Of a DNA stretch of 64,000 nt, positions 35,320-44,407 are shown one piece after another (the first letter of the stretch is position 1; each line of letters starts with the position of its first letter). The DNA is from Hyphomicrobiales bacterium (GTDB lineage Bacteria > Pseudomonadota > Alphaproteobacteria > Rhizobiales > Rhizobiaceae), in the NCBI GenBank assembly GCA_026400435.1, contig JAPLOZ010000025.1, forward strand, positions 61,012 through 125,011, in the 5' to 3' direction. Under the pieces are notes generated by a model, which saw only the letters and a program-made list of their open reading frames with translations, searched no databases and was not told where the DNA came from. Position numbers and translations under genes: made by a program.

Positions 35320-36309
35320 ATGAAGCGTCGTTCAATTCTCAAATCAGCGGTGGCGCTGGCCGCCGTCGCGGCGGTCGGGGTCAGCGCCGGCACGGCTTTT
35401 GCGCAGGACAAGTATTCCATCGCGCTTATTCCCGGCCTCACAACCGATGCGTTCTACATCACCATGCGCAAGGGCGCGCAGGCCGCGGCCGATGCGCTGG
35501 GCGTCGAACTGATCTTCCAGGGCGGCCCGGAATTCAATCCGGTCGTGCAGGTGCCGGTTCTCGACGCGATGATCGCCCGCAAGCCTTCCGCGATCCTGAT
35601 CGCGCCGACCGACACGACGCAGCTCGTCGAGCCGCTTCGCAAGGCCAACGAGGCCGGCATTCCGGTCATCACCGTCGACACCTTCATCGGCACCGGCAAG
35701 TACCAGACCGGAGCCGGCGACGCCGACTTCCCGCTCGCCTACATCGCATCCGACAACGTGCTCGGCGGCAAGATGGCGGCTCGCGCACTCGCCAATGCGA
35801 TGGGCGGCGAAGGCAAGGTCTACGTTTCCAACGTGAAGCCGGGCATCTCGACCACCGACCAGCGTGAAGAGGGCTTCAAGGCGGCGATGGCCGAGGAGTT
35901 CCCGAAAATCACAGTCCTCGACACCCAGTACAACGAGAACGATGCAAACAAGGCGGCTAGCCAGCTGCAGGCCGTGTTCGCACGCAATCCGGACCTGAAG
36001 GGTGTGTTCGGCGCCAACCTGTTCTCCGCTCTGGGCGCCGGCAACGGCGTTCAGCAGGCCGGCCAGACGGGCAACATCAAGGTCGTCGCCTTCGATGCGC
36101 CGACCTCCATCGTCGACAATATCAAGACCGGGCTGGTTGACGTTGCGATTGCCCAGCATCCCGCCGAAATCGGTTACTACGGCGTGGTGTCGGCCTATGC
36201 GCACCTGACCGGAAATTCGATCCCGGTGTCGATCGGCACAGGCTTCACGGTCATCGACAAGACCAATGTCGAGGATCCGAACGTCGCCAAGTACATCTAT
36301 TCGGAATAG
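35320..36309 (+). CDS. Sugar ABC transporter substrate-binding protein (FrcB/RbsB type)
   Basis: A 329-residue periplasmic binding protein with an N-terminal signal (RRSILKSAVALAAVAAVGVS, cleaved near AFA-QD). The mature part is a type I sugar-binding fold (KYSIALIPGLTTDAFYITM, APTDTTQLVEPLRKANEAGI). GGGAGGAG five bases before ATG 35320 decides the start; the frame is open further upstream. Gene order binding protein-permease-single ATPase matches the rhizobial fructose system FrcBCA, so ketoses, mannose or ribose are likely ligands. Confidence 0.9.
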   Translation: MKRRSILKSAVALAAVAAVGVSAGTAFAQDKYSIALIPGLTTDAFYITMRKGAQAAADALGVELIFQGGPEFNPVVQVPVLDAMIARKPSAILIAPTDTTQLVEPLRKANEAGIPVITVDTFIGTGKYQTGAGDADFPLAYIASDNVLGGKMAARALANAMGGEGKVYVSNVKPGISTTDQREEGFKAAMAEEFPKITVLDTQYNENDANKAASQLQAVFARNPDLKGVFGANLFSALGAGNGVQQAGQTGNIKVVAFDAPTSIVDNIKTGLVDVAIAQHPAEIGYYGVVSAYAHLTGNSIPVSIGTGFTVIDKTNVEDPNVAKYIYSE

Positions 36310-36408
36310 TCTCCCAAGACCGGCTCTCCGCGTTCGCGCGGAGAGCCATTTCCTGGCAGCCACGGTCGTCCCAGGCTCCACCGGCCGGTCGCTCGAGAAG
36401 AGGAGCCC

Positions 36409-37473
36409 ATGACAGCTTCCGACACACAATCGCCGACAGACGCTACGGACGGGAGGCCTCAGGCCGACCATGCCGATCGCGCCAAGACGCTGGTCCAGCG
36501 TATCGCCGACCTCAGGGCATGGCTCTTCCTGCTGGCGCTGATCCTCGGCTTCGAGGTCTGGGCCAGGGTGAGCTTTGGCGGCACCTTCATCCTGAACCCA
36601 TTCAACCTGCAGTCGATCGCCGTGTTCGCGGTCGCTCCGCTGTTGCTGGCTACTGGCCAGACATTCGTCATCATTTCTGGCGGCATCGACCTGTCGCTGG
36701 GTTTCATCATGGGGCTGGCGGCGGTTGTCGCCGCACATGCGATCAATGCCCTGACGCCGGGGTTCGGCATGCCGACCGCGGTGCTGCTCGGATTCTTGAT
36801 TGCCGTTCTGGTTGCGGCCATTCCCGGCACCATCAACGGCCTGCTCGTGTCGCGCCTGCGCGTTCCTCCCTTCATAGGCACGCTCGGCATGTTCGGCGTG
36901 GCGCGAGGGGTCGCCTTCCTGCTCGCAGGAGGCACGACGGTTCCAGTCAGCAACTCGTTCTTCGCGATGATCGGCAATGGGCGCTTCATGAGCGTGCCCT
37001 ACATCGTCATCATCACGGCCATCTTCGTACTGATCATGCACTACCTGCTCAGCCAGACGCGCTTTGGCCAGCACAACTACGCGATCGGCGCGAACGTGCA
37101 GGCAGCCCGCCGCGCCGGAATCGACATCAAGTCGCACCTGCTTCGCCTCTACATCCTGTCGGCGTGCTGCGCCGGACTGGGCGGAGTGCTCTATTCGGCG
37201 CGCTTCAACGCGGGCGCCGCGCAAGCTGGCGAGCCGCTCCTGCTGGACAGCGTTGCGGCCGTGGTCATCGGCGGTGCCAGCCTGTTCGGCGGGTCAGGCA
37301 CGATCATCGGAACCGTGGCCGGCGCCTTCGTCATCGCCGTCATCCAGTACGGTCTGGTGTTCGTCAACGTCGAGCCGTTCTGGCAGTTCATCAGCGTTGG
37401 CGTCGTCATCATCATTTCGGTCCTGATCGATCAGGCCCAACGCCGCTTTAGCGGAGGTCGCCAGGATGAGTAG
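36409..37473 (+). CDS. Sugar ABC transporter permease (FrcC/RbsC type)
   Basis: A 354-residue inner-membrane permease with about eight to ten helices. The hallmark FVIISGGIDLSLGFIMGLAA and PGTINGLLVSRLRVPPFIGT loops are present, followed by AIGANVQAARRAGIDIKSHL and VIGGASLFGGSGTIIGTVAG. The N-terminal 35 residues are cytoplasmic and charged. GAGGAG precedes the ATG. Its stop overlaps the ATPase start. Confidence 0.92.
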   Translation: MTASDTQSPTDATDGRPQADHADRAKTLVQRIADLRAWLFLLALILGFEVWARVSFGGTFILNPFNLQSIAVFAVAPLLLATGQTFVIISGGIDLSLGFIMGLAAVVAAHAINALTPGFGMPTAVLLGFLIAVLVAAIPGTINGLLVSRLRVPPFIGTLGMFGVARGVAFLLAGGTTVPVSNSFFAMIGNGRFMSVPYIVIITAIFVLIMHYLLSQTRFGQHNYAIGANVQAARRAGIDIKSHLLRLYILSACCAGLGGVLYSARFNAGAAQAGEPLLLDSVAAVVIGGASLFGGSGTIIGTVAGAFVIAVIQYGLVFVNVEPFWQFISVGVVIIISVLIDQAQRRFSGGRQDE

Positions 37474-38212
37474 CGTCACGCCGCTGCTGGAAGTCAGCAG
37501 CCTGTCCAAGCACTTCGGCGCGGTTCGTGCGCTGCACGACGTGTCGATGAAGGTGCATCCGGGCGAGGTGGTCGCGCTTGCCGGCGACAACGGCGCCGGC
37601 AAGACGACGCTGATCAAGGCGATCTCGGGCGTGTTCCGGCCGACTTCGGGCGAGGTCAAGCTGAAGGGCGAACCGGTCAGCTTCACGACGCCGCAGGAAG
37701 CGCGCGACAAGGGCATCGAGACGATCTACCAGGACCTCGCGCTTGCGGACAACCTGACCATAGGCGGCAACATCTTCCTTGGCCGCGAGCCGATGAGGCG
37801 GGCGTTCGGCTTCCTGCCGGTGCTTGATCGCAAGAAGATGGCCGACGCGGCGCGCACGACGATGGCGATGCTCGATTTCCACGTCTCGCGTACCGAAGCG
37901 CCCGTCTCCAACTTCTCGGGCGGCCAGAGGCAGGCCGTGGCGATCGGCCGTGCCGTCTACTGGGACGCGCAGGTCCTCATCATGGACGAACCGACGGCAG
38001 CGCTCGGCGTTCCAGAACAACGCAAGGTCATCTCGCTGATCAAGCAGCTCAAGACGCAAGGGCGCGGCGTCATCTTCATCTCGCACAATCTGCAGGACAT
38101 CTTCGCCGTGTCCGACCGCATCATTGTACTTAGACGCGGCGTCATGGCCGGCGAGCGCAAGATATCCGAAACGACACATGACGAAGTGGTCAAGCTCATG
38201 GTCGGCGGTTGA
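37466..38212 (+). CDS. Sugar ABC transporter ATP-binding protein (FrcA type, single domain)
   Basis: A 248-residue ATPase with Walker A GDNGAGKTTLIKAISG, signature NFSGGQRQAVAIGRAV, Walker B VLIMDEPTAAL and the switch histidine in IFISHNL. Unlike RbsA it has one nucleotide-binding domain and would work as a homodimer, as in FrcA. It starts inside the end of the permease gene, and 55 bp separates it from the convergent LacI gene. Confidence 0.92.
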   Translation: MSSVTPLLEVSSLSKHFGAVRALHDVSMKVHPGEVVALAGDNGAGKTTLIKAISGVFRPTSGEVKLKGEPVSFTTPQEARDKGIETIYQDLALADNLTIGGNIFLGREPMRRAFGFLPVLDRKKMADAARTTMAMLDFHVSRTEAPVSNFSGGQRQAVAIGRAVYWDAQVLIMDEPTAALGVPEQRKVISLIKQLKTQGRGVIFISHNLQDIFAVSDRIIVLRRGVMAGERKISETTHDEVVKLMVGG

Positions 38213-38267
38213 CGCCTTGCGCGCCGCATTTGCCACCGATCTGCTTCTGGCGACGGAAGGAGCGCCG

Positions 38268-39314
38268 TCAGGCCGAGGAGCGCAAAATCAGGTCGCCGTC
38301 GACAAGGATGTGCTCGCCGCGCGGCCGTGGTCGCCCGGCGCCGTGCGCGATGTCGATGCGCGCCAACAGCGTGTCGAGCGCGCGCCGACCCATCTCGGCG
38401 GTGTTCTGCTGAACCGTCGTCAGCGGCGGCCAGATGTATTCTGCGAGCGGCTGGTTGTCGTGGCCGGCGACGCGCAGGTCGCAGTCAGGCGCAATGCCCA
38501 CCTTGCGTCCGGCCTGATGCAGGGCGGCCAGCACGCCGAAGGCGACACGGTCGTTGCCGCACAGCACGACGCGGGTCGGAAACCCTCCTTGCCTCAGGAT
38601 ACGCGACGCTTCATCGTAAGCGTAGCGCTCAAAGTCCCAGTCTTGCGACGGCGTCAGCGGAATGAAGATAGGCTCCAGTCCGCGCCGGCGCATCGTCGCC
38701 GTGTAAGCTTCGCGGCGGTCGGGCGCATTGGTGTTTACCCAAGGCATGTCGAAATAGCACGGCGGTTCGTCGAAACGGGTGAGATAGTCCGTAATCAACG
38801 CCATCGACTGGCCGTTGTTGGTGCCTACGAAGTCCTCTTCCTCGTCGAAGGGTGCATCGATGAAAACAACCGGGATGCTCTTTGCCAGCTTCTTGACCTT
38901 GCCGCGGTGGCCCGCATCGCCGCCGACCGGCGCCATGATCACGCCCGCGGCGTTGAGCGAAGACAGCGTTTCAAGCGCTGCAGCCTCGAGTGCTGCCTTG
39001 CCGTCGGAGGAGAAGACGAACGGCAGGTAACCGAGGGCCGTGGCCTGGGATTCGATGCGCCGCCGCAGGCCCATGTAGAAGGGGTCCAGCGAATTGGGAA
39101 AAATCAGTCCGATTATCTTGGTGCGCCGGCGGTTGAGGTTGACGGCGAAGAGGTTCGGCCTGAAACCCGTGTCCCTGAGCCCAACCTCGATCTTCTCGCG
39201 CAGCTTGGGGCGAACAGAGCCGGGGTCCTGGAAATATTTGGAGACGGTAGGCCTCGACAGGCCAACAGCCCCGGCAAACTCCTCCATCGTCCGGATATGT
39301 CTGGCCTTTGCCAT
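38268..39314 (-). CDS. LacI-family transcriptional regulator
   Basis: A 348-residue repressor. Residues 5-55 form the DNA-binding domain (TMEEFAGAVGLSRPTVSKYF) with a hinge helix, and the rest is a type I sugar-binding domain (KIIGLIFPNSLDPFYMGLRR, VVLCGNDRVAFGVLAALHQA). ATG 39314 has AAGGA five bases upstream; 24 additional in-frame codons upstream are not family-like. It is divergent from the PfkB operon and convergent with the transporter. It is the best candidate to bind the shared palindromes found at three promoters. Confidence 0.9.
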   Translation of the reverse strand: MAKARHIRTMEEFAGAVGLSRPTVSKYFQDPGSVRPKLREKIEVGLRDTGFRPNLFAVNLNRRRTKIIGLIFPNSLDPFYMGLRRRIESQATALGYLPFVFSSDGKAALEAAALETLSSLNAAGVIMAPVGGDAGHRGKVKKLAKSIPVVFIDAPFDEEEDFVGTNNGQSMALITDYLTRFDEPPCYFDMPWVNTNAPDRREAYTATMRRRGLEPIFIPLTPSQDWDFERYAYDEASRILRQGGFPTRVVLCGNDRVAFGVLAALHQAGRKVGIAPDCDLRVAGHDNQPLAEYIWPPLTTVQQNTAEMGRRALDTLLARIDIAHGAGRPRPRGEHILVDGDLILRSSA

Positions 39315-39411
39315 CGCCGTCCTTGCCGGTTCGGGCGATCTGCCCGGATTGAGCGCAAAGCTGCCATCACGCCGCGCCGGGATCAATATATTTGTCGCGA
39401 GCCAACGAAAA

Positions 39412-39429
39412 TATTTGCGCGCAAAAACT
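39412..39429. promoter_or_regulatory. Candidate LacI operator between lacI-type gene and PfkB operon
   Basis: TATTTGCGCGCAAAAACT contains the exact palindrome TTTGCGCGCAAA (39414-39425). A weaker partner TATTTGTCGCGAGC lies at 39389-39402. The core matches the sites at 35041 and 45113. Confidence 0.5.
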
Positions 39430-39445
39430 ATGAGGATCTGCTGTC

Positions 39446-40414
39446 GTGACCGAGGCGCCAGGCAGGTCGGGAGCGATCGGCTCGATGGGCGAACTGCTTG
39501 TCGAGTTCATCTGCACCGAAAAGGACGGGCACAACCGGCAGCCGTCAACCTATGCAGGCCCCTATGCGTCAGGCGCACCGGGCATCTTCATTGATCAGGC
39601 GGCGCGCGTCGGCGCAAGGACGATTTTTTCGGGCGCTGTGGGCGACGACGCGTTCGGCCACGTGCTTGTCGACCGGTTCACCTCGGTCGGAGTCTCGGAG
39701 GCGTTGGTCCTCGTCGTCGCCGGCGTCCCGACCGGTTCGGCCTTCGTGTCCTACAATTCGGACGGCAGCCGGGACTTCGTGTTCAACATAGCGCACTCCG
39801 CCGCCGCTCATCTGCCTGTCGGCGAAGCTGCCGTCGCGGCGTTCGCATCGTTCGGCCTCGACGCCTTCCACATTTCCGGGTCGACGCTTGGCGACCCGGT
39901 GATGGCTGCCGCGGCTCTTGGAATCTGCTTGGCGCTGCGCGAGCGCGGCGTGGCGATTTCGTTCGACCCCAACGTGCGCAAGGAGTTGCTCGTCGATCCG
40001 TCCTACATGGAAACAGTGCGCGCGCTCCTCGGTATCGCGACCTTCGTGCTGCCAAGCGCCGAGGACGCAACAGTGCTTTTCCCGGGGGAGCCGTTCGAGA
40101 TGTTCTCGCGCCGCTTCCATGATGCAGGCGCGCGCTATGTCGTGCTCAAGCGGGGCGATGCCGGCTGCATCGGCTCGCTCGCCGGCGGTCCGGTCGAGGA
40201 ATTCGAGGCGCACAAGGTCGGGGTCGTCGATCCGACCGGCGCTGGCGACTGCTTCTGCGCAACCTTCGTGGCGCTGATTGCGCAAGGCTTCGCTTTCCGC
40301 GAGGCGCTGCGTTTCGCCAACGCGGCCGGCGCGCTGGCGGTCGGCAAGACCGGGCCGATGGAGGGCAACAGTTCGCTGGCCGAAATCGAAGCGTTCCTGG
40401 GCGAACGCCGATGA
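39446..40414 (+). CDS. PfkB-family carbohydrate kinase
   Basis: A 322-residue ribokinase-fold kinase with N-terminal GELLVEF, a substrate-binding GPYASGAPGIFIDQAARVGA, and the C-terminal anion-hole signature VVDPTGAGDCFCATFVAL whose Asp is the catalytic base. GTG start at 39446 with GAGG upstream. Its stop overlaps the GatZ/KbaZ-like gene (ATGA). Rhizobial tagatose operons pair a PfkB kinase with a GatZ-type protein, so a ketohexose kinase acting on tagatose or a similar sugar is the leading hypothesis. Confidence 0.88.
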   Translation: MTEAPGRSGAIGSMGELLVEFICTEKDGHNRQPSTYAGPYASGAPGIFIDQAARVGARTIFSGAVGDDAFGHVLVDRFTSVGVSEALVLVVAGVPTGSAFVSYNSDGSRDFVFNIAHSAAAHLPVGEAAVAAFASFGLDAFHISGSTLGDPVMAAAALGICLALRERGVAISFDPNVRKELLVDPSYMETVRALLGIATFVLPSAEDATVLFPGEPFEMFSRRFHDAGARYVVLKRGDAGCIGSLAGGPVEEFEAHKVGVVDPTGAGDCFCATFVALIAQGFAFREALRFANAAGALAVGKTGPMEGNSSLAEIEAFLGERR

Positions 40415-41697
40415 GCGTCATGCTCCACATCGCCGCCGCCAACCGAGCGGGCCAGGCGCGTGGCATCCCGTCGTGGTGCACCGCGCATCCGCAGACGTTG
40501 CGCGCCATTTTTGCGGCCTATCGCGACGATGATGCTCCCATCCTGGTCGAGGCGACCTGCAACCAGGTCAACCAGTTCGGCGGCTACACCGGCATGACGC
40601 CGGCGGCGTTCCGTGCCTTCGTCGAAGACCTGGCCAGCGACGAGGGCGTCGATCCCGCGCGGCTCGTCCTCGGCGGCGATCATCTGGGGCCGAACCCATG
40701 GAAATCGGAGCCGGCAGCGACTGCGATGGCCAAGGCGCATGACCTCGTCGCTGCCTTCGTGGACGCCGGGTTCAGCAAGATCCATCTCGACGCGTCGATG
40801 GCCTGCGCGGACGACGGGCCGCTTGAGGAGCAGACGATCGCCGGGCGCGCCGCCGATCTGTGCGCAGTGGCAGAGGGCAGGAGCCGCGCCGGCCTCGTCT
40901 ATGTGGTCGGGACCGAGGTGCCTGTTCCTGGTGGCGAGACCGAAGCGCTCGGCGCGCTGGCGGTGACTGCCCCTGGAGCGGTCGAAAATACGTGGCGCCT
41001 GCACGAACGCGCGTTTGTGGCGCGAGGCGTCGAAGATGCACTGAGGCGAGTCATCGGCATCGTCGTTCAGCCGGGCGTCGATTTCGGCAACGACACGATC
41101 TTCCGCTTCGATGCGCCGAAAGCAGCGGCGCTTTCCATTGGCGTCGCGCGGTTGCCGGGGCTGGTGTTCGAGGCGCACTCGACGGACTACCAGAGTGAGG
41201 AAGCGTTGCGCGCGCTGGTCGCCGGACACTTCGCGATCCTTAAGGTGGGACCCGAACTGACATTCGCTTTCCGGCAGGCCGTGATGGCGATGGAAAGGAT
41301 CGAGGTGCTGATGGAGGTCGCCGGGCCTTCCAGACTCTCTGAAGTGTTGTTGTCCGAGATGCTCGCCAACCCTCGCGACTGGCGCGCCTATGTCGCCCCC
41401 GGTCCGCGCGAGCGCGATATGATGCTTTATGGCCTGTCCGATCGCGTCCGCTACTACTGGCCGCGACCCGCCGCGCAGGCGGCGCTGGCGAAGCTCTACC
41501 AGAACGTCGCCGACGCGCGGCCGGAGCCGGGCATCGTCGCGCAGGCAACCGGCGGACTGGTCGACGCGATGCCGGCATCCGCCGGGCTGCCCGACCGGAT
41601 CGTGCGCCGCATGGTGGGCGATGTGGTACGCAAATATCGCGCGGCGGCAGGCGAGACGGCACCGCTGACCGTTACACAACGCCTCACGGGAGCCTGA
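40411..41697 (+). CDS. GatZ/KbaZ-family protein (D-tagatose-bisphosphate aldolase accessory subunit or ketohexose-phosphate C4 epimerase)
   Basis: A 428-residue TIM-barrel protein with LVEATCNQVNQFGGYTGM, LVLGGDHLGPNPW, KIHLDASMACADD, VVGTEVPVPGG and LKVGPELTFAFRQA, all typical of GatZ/KbaZ. In enterobacteria GatZ assists the aldolase GatY. No GatY/KbaY gene is present here, and some stand-alone homologues epimerise fructose 6-phosphate and tagatose 6-phosphate. With the upstream PfkB kinase this would turn tagatose into fructose 6-phosphate. That assignment is inference. Confidence 0.88.
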   Translation: MSVMLHIAAANRAGQARGIPSWCTAHPQTLRAIFAAYRDDDAPILVEATCNQVNQFGGYTGMTPAAFRAFVEDLASDEGVDPARLVLGGDHLGPNPWKSEPAATAMAKAHDLVAAFVDAGFSKIHLDASMACADDGPLEEQTIAGRAADLCAVAEGRSRAGLVYVVGTEVPVPGGETEALGALAVTAPGAVENTWRLHERAFVARGVEDALRRVIGIVVQPGVDFGNDTIFRFDAPKAAALSIGVARLPGLVFEAHSTDYQSEEALRALVAGHFAILKVGPELTFAFRQAVMAMERIEVLMEVAGPSRLSEVLLSEMLANPRDWRAYVAPGPRERDMMLYGLSDRVRYYWPRPAAQAALAKLYQNVADARPEPGIVAQATGGLVDAMPASAGLPDRIVRRMVGDVVRKYRAAAGETAPLTVTQRLTGA

Positions 41698-41698
41698 C

Positions 41699-42775
41699 AT
41701 GCCGAAGAAAGCCGAACGGAGGTTGCGCGTCGGCGTGCTGGGCTGCGGCCCGATCGCCCAGGCTGCGCATTTCGAGAGCTGCACCAAGGCGGCGAACGCC
41801 GACCTCTACGCGATCTGCGACGTGGCGGATGATCTGCGCGCGCGCATGGCCGCCACCCATGCGCCACAAAAATCTTATGCCGACTATGACGCGATGCTCG
41901 CCGATCCCGATCTGGAAGCGGTGATCGTCGCGACGTCGGATGCCTTTCACGTCCCGGCGGCGATCCGCGCGCTCGAAGCCGGAAAGCATGTGCTCTGCGA
42001 AAAGCCGGTGGCGACCAGCGTGGAGGCCGCCGAGGAGCTGAAGAAGGCCGTTCTGGCCAGCGGCAGGGTGCTGCAGGTCGGCCACATGAAGCGCTTCGAC
42101 GCCGGCCTGCAGGCGGCGCGCGCCTTCATCGACGACGGCATGGGCGACATGGTCGCGATGAAGGCGTGGTACTGCGATTCCACGCACCGCTACCCGATGA
42201 CAGACGCCGTGCAGCCGCTGATGGTGACCAGCGCAAAGGCGCGCAAGCCGGCCGGCGATCCGAAGGCCGATCTCGACCGCTACTACATGCTCGCGCATGG
42301 CAGCCATCTTGTCGACACCGCGCGATTCTTCGCGGGCGACATGGTCGCGGTTGATGCCAGGCTGAGCACGCGTGGCGGTATGCGCTGCTGGTTCGTCGAC
42401 GTTGAATTCGCCAACGGCGTGCTCGGCCACCTCGACCTCACCGTCGCCGTGCGCATGGACTGGCACGAGGGCTTCCAGATCTACGGGGCCAACGGCTCGG
42501 TTGTCGGCAAGACCTACAACCCTTGGTACTTCAAATCGAGCGAGGTCGATATTTTCCATGAGACCGACGGCGCCTCGCAGCGGGTTCTCGGGGCCGACGG
42601 ACATTTCTACCGGCGTCAGTTGGAAGGCTTTGCTTCGGTCATCCTTGACGGCGCCCCGATGACCGGCGCTGGCGTCGATGACGGCATCGCGTCGGTGCGC
42701 GCGATGGTGGCCATTGCCCGTTCCGCCGAGACGCGCCGGCCGGTGCGGCTGGATGCTGTTTCCGGGGAAGTGTGA
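41699..42775 (+). CDS. Gfo/Idh/MocA-family oxidoreductase
   Basis: A 358-residue NAD(P)-dependent sugar dehydrogenase. The Rossmann motif is GVLGCGPIAQAAHFES, the lysine motif is HVLCEKPVAT and the C-terminal half has YYMLAHGSHLVDTARFF and AVRMDWHEGFQIYGANGSVV. Relatives oxidise inositols, glucosides or keto-sugars. It follows GatZ by 1 bp and overlaps the TIM-barrel gene, so all are co-translated. Together with an IolE-like enzyme and a GMC dehydrogenase downstream it suggests processing of a polyol or 3-keto-glycoside. Confidence 0.9.
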   Translation: MPKKAERRLRVGVLGCGPIAQAAHFESCTKAANADLYAICDVADDLRARMAATHAPQKSYADYDAMLADPDLEAVIVATSDAFHVPAAIRALEAGKHVLCEKPVATSVEAAEELKKAVLASGRVLQVGHMKRFDAGLQAARAFIDDGMGDMVAMKAWYCDSTHRYPMTDAVQPLMVTSAKARKPAGDPKADLDRYYMLAHGSHLVDTARFFAGDMVAVDARLSTRGGMRCWFVDVEFANGVLGHLDLTVAVRMDWHEGFQIYGANGSVVGKTYNPWYFKSSEVDIFHETDGASQRVLGADGHFYRRQLEGFASVILDGAPMTGAGVDDGIASVRAMVAIARSAETRRPVRLDAVSGEV

Positions 42776-43596
42776 TGCGGCTCGGCATCTTCGCCAAGAC
42801 GTTCCCCGGCGTCGAGCCCGGGCTGGTGCTGGCCGCTGCCGCGGCGGCGGGCTTCGAGGCCGCGCAGTACAATTTCGCGTGCTCCGGGCTGCCGTCGATG
42901 CCGGATGCGGTCCCGCAAGAGATGGCCATCGCGATCGCGCAGGCGTCCGCATCGAGCGGCGTGCCGATTTGCGCGGTGTCGGGTACCTACAACATGGCGC
43001 ATCCCGATCCGCTGGTTCGCGCCGATGGTTTGCGCAGACTGGAGGTCATCGCGGCTGCATGCGCTGACATCGGGACCGGCATCGTCACGCTGTGCACCGG
43101 AACGCGCGATCCCGACGACCAGTGGCGTCATGATCCAGACAACGGCTCCCCGCAGGCTTGGCGCGACATGCGGGCCGAAATGGAGAAGGCCGTGGCGGTC
43201 GCCGGGCGCCATGGCATCCGTCTCGGCATCGAGCCCGAACTTGCCAACATCGTCGATTCCGCCGCCAAGGCGCGCCGATTGCTCGACGAGATCGGCGGCG
43301 ACCGGCTGGCGATCGTGCTTGATCCGGCAAACCTCTTCCAGACCGCCGACCTGCGGGCGCAACATCGGATCGTCGACGAAGCGATCGGCTTACTAGGCCC
43401 TGACATTGCCATGGGGCACGCCAAGGATCGCGCGCCCGACGGTTCGTTCGCGACCGCCGGCAACGGAGTGCTCGACTACCGCCACTACATCTCGCGCCTG
43501 CGCTCAGCCGGGTTCGAGGGCGACCTCGTGGCACACGGATTGTCAGCGCAGGAAGCGCCTGGTGTAGCGGCCTTCCTGCGCGGCTGCCTTCAATGA
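42775..43596 (+). CDS. Sugar phosphate isomerase/epimerase (xylose-isomerase-like TIM barrel)
   Basis: A 273-residue AP-endonuclease-2-fold protein with GLVLAAAAAAGFEAAQYNFA, ICAVSGTYNMAHPD, the metal-ligand strand GIRLGIEPELANIVD, LAIVLDPANLF and MGHAKDRAPDGSF. Metal-binding Glu, Asp, His and Glu/Asp positions appear retained. Members are epimerases, dehydratases (IolE) or keto-glycoside lyases. ATG 42775 shares bases with the preceding stop. Confidence 0.85.
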   Translation: MRLGIFAKTFPGVEPGLVLAAAAAAGFEAAQYNFACSGLPSMPDAVPQEMAIAIAQASASSGVPICAVSGTYNMAHPDPLVRADGLRRLEVIAAACADIGTGIVTLCTGTRDPDDQWRHDPDNGSPQAWRDMRAEMEKAVAVAGRHGIRLGIEPELANIVDSAAKARRLLDEIGGDRLAIVLDPANLFQTADLRAQHRIVDEAIGLLGPDIAMGHAKDRAPDGSFATAGNGVLDYRHYISRLRSAGFEGDLVAHGLSAQEAPGVAAFLRGCLQ

Positions 43597-44405
43597 ACCC
43601 TTCGGATCTCACGCGGTTTGCGCTGGAACGCGACGGACTGGCGCTTGCTGCCTACGATGCAGGCGGCGACGGTCAGCCTTTCGTGTTCCAGCACGGGTTG
43701 TGCGGCGACGTCGCACAAGTCGCGGAAGCCTTTCCTGATGGCACTGCCTTCCGGCTGGTCGGGCTGGAGTGTCGCGGCCATGGTTCCTCCGAGGCCGGAA
43801 CAACGTTCTCGATCGCTACCTTCGCCGACGACGTGACTGCGCTGGTCCAACGGATCGGCGCGCCGGTGGTGCTCGGCGGCATTTCCATGGGGGCGGCGAT
43901 CGCCAGCCGCATCGCGGTGACCCGGCCGGACCTGGTGCGCGGACTGGTGCTGGCGCGTCCCGCTTGGGTCGTCGAAGCAGCGCCGGCCAACATGCGACCC
44001 AACGGCGAGGTCGGCGAACTGCTCGCCAGACTGCCGCCCGGCGAGGCCTGTGCCGAGTTCATGAATGGCGAAACCGCTGCGCTGCTGTCCCGCGAGGCGC
44101 CGGACAACCTCGCATCGCTGCTCGGTTTCTTCGGGCGCGCGCCGCAAGCCGTCACGGCCAGCCTGCTCCGGAACCTCGCCGCTGACGGACCGGGTATTTC
44201 CGAGGCGGATCTCCGCGGGCTGGCGTTGCCGACGCTGGCGCTTGCCACGGGTCGCGACTTTGTCCATCCAGTCGCTCATGCGCAACGGCTCGCCAGCCTG
44301 ATACCCGATGCCCGCCTGACTGAAATCACGCCCAAGGGCGTCAGCAAATCCGGCTATCTCTCCGATTTCCATGCGGCGCTCCGCGCCTTCCTCAAAGGGT
44401 TTTGA
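43593..44405 (+). CDS. Alpha/beta-fold hydrolase
   Basis: A 270-residue hydrolase with an HG oxyanion segment FQHGLCGDV, the nucleophile elbow GISMGAAIASRI (S98) and the late acid strand LALATGRDFVHP. The usual catalytic Gly-His motif near the C-terminus is not obvious (ITPKGVSKSGYLSDFHAAL), so the histidine may be the one in DFHAAL or may be lost. In a sugar operon it may cleave a lactone or ester. Starts overlap on both sides (ATGA). Confidence 0.85.
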   Translation: MNPSDLTRFALERDGLALAAYDAGGDGQPFVFQHGLCGDVAQVAEAFPDGTAFRLVGLECRGHGSSEAGTTFSIATFADDVTALVQRIGAPVVLGGISMGAAIASRIAVTRPDLVRGLVLARPAWVVEAAPANMRPNGEVGELLARLPPGEACAEFMNGETAALLSREAPDNLASLLGFFGRAPQAVTASLLRNLAADGPGISEADLRGLALPTLALATGRDFVHPVAHAQRLASLIPDARLTEITPKGVSKSGYLSDFHAALRAFLKGF

Positions 44406-44407
44406 CC

